From Deltaproteobacteria bacterium (GTDB taxonomy: Bacteria; Desulfobacterota; Desulfobacteria; C00003060): a stretch of 5,964 nt of DNA. The notes beneath the pieces are model-generated. The model saw nothing but the letters and a program-made list of their open reading frames with translations, searched no databases and had not been told where the DNA came from. The DNA lies in contig DAOUWN010000151.1 of the NCBI GenBank assembly GCA_030667105.1, positions 1 through 5,964 on the forward strand, in the 5' to 3' direction. A program made the translations under genes and the position numbers. Of this stretch, positions 5,855 through 5,964 are shown piece after piece (position 1 is the first letter of the stretch; every line of letters begins with the position of its first letter).

Positions 5855-5964
5855 TCAGCCTGGTTTTTCCCCACCGGCATTTCCATACAACAAACTGGCC
5901 ATCAGCCAATTCACATCATTCAGATGAGCCAGGAGACGGCGGACTTCATCTCTGGTGAAAACCA
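5855..5964 (-). pseudogene. 3' remnant of an integron-type tyrosine recombinase, runs off the right edge
   Basis: Reading the minus strand from the right edge, the frame gives VFTRDEVRRLLAHLNDVN and then WLMASLLYGNAGGEKPG before a TGA at 5857-5855. The first 27 residues match from memory the segment of integron integrases and related solitary tyrosine recombinases (x-F-T-x-E-E-V-R-x-x-L-A-x-L-x-G-x-x-W-L-M-A-x-L-L-Y-G-x-G-L-R-L-x-E). This segment comes just before the first catalytic Arg of the recombinase domain. Here the match breaks after LLYG, and the frame stops before any catalytic residue (Arg, His, Arg, Tyr). The piece therefore cannot be an active enzyme and looks truncated at its 3' end. 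It converges on trpA with only 6 bases between the two stop codons. Its 5' part would lie outside the window. A chance antisense match is the alternative, but the length and order of identities make that less likely. Confidence 0.65.

Noticed and set aside
5845..5958. A 37-codon frame starting with an ATGA overlap at the trpA stop, and another frame from the ATG at 5924 running off the edge.
   Set aside because: Neither has a ribosome site or familiar sequence. The minus strand over the same bases gives a recognisable tyrosine recombinase segment, which explains the stretch better.

Overview
The window holds a near-complete tryptophan biosynthesis operon, all on the + strand, in the order trpG-trpD-trpC-trpF-trpB-trpA. 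It covers every step from chorismate to tryptophan except the large anthranilate synthase subunit (trpE), which is not here and may lie just left of the window. The proteins are full length with their catalytic residues in place. The style suggests a free-living Gram-negative bacterium, perhaps Desulfobacterota (Desulfobacterales-like) or a neighbour. The signs are separate trpC and trpF genes, a separate trpG and trpD, mid-range GC, and AT-richer gaps filled with short repeats. This placement is inference, not a database result.

Layout: 1-221 is a non-coding leader with an inverted or direct repeat patch (about 11-60), a weak possible promoter (64-93) and a tandem 7-base repeat (123-160). 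trpG follows, best started at a non-standard ATT codon at 222. trpD starts at a GTG at 808, 22 bases after the trpG stop. A 317-base gap (1888-2204) without a gene holds two facing copies of a CACGAAA-type repeat. trpC then runs to 2996. A 200-base gap (2997-3196) holds a nested inverted repeat whose left end includes the trpC stop codon, plus a third CACGAAA-type copy just before trpF. From trpF onward the genes are packed: trpF/trpB share ATGA (4-base overlap) and trpB/trpA overlap by 8 bases, as expected for the TrpA-TrpB complex.

Right after trpA, with no clear terminator, the minus strand carries what looks like a broken piece of an integron-type tyrosine recombinase, entering from the right edge and stopping 6 bases from the trpA stop codon. 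This is the least ordinary item in the window.

How the genes work together: TrpG supplies ammonia from glutamine to TrpE to make anthranilate; TrpD adds phosphoribosyl; TrpF isomerises; TrpC closes the indole ring; TrpA releases indole and TrpB joins it to serine. I see no new biological system. The points of interest are the odd trpG start, the repeat-filled junctions and the recombinase remnant.
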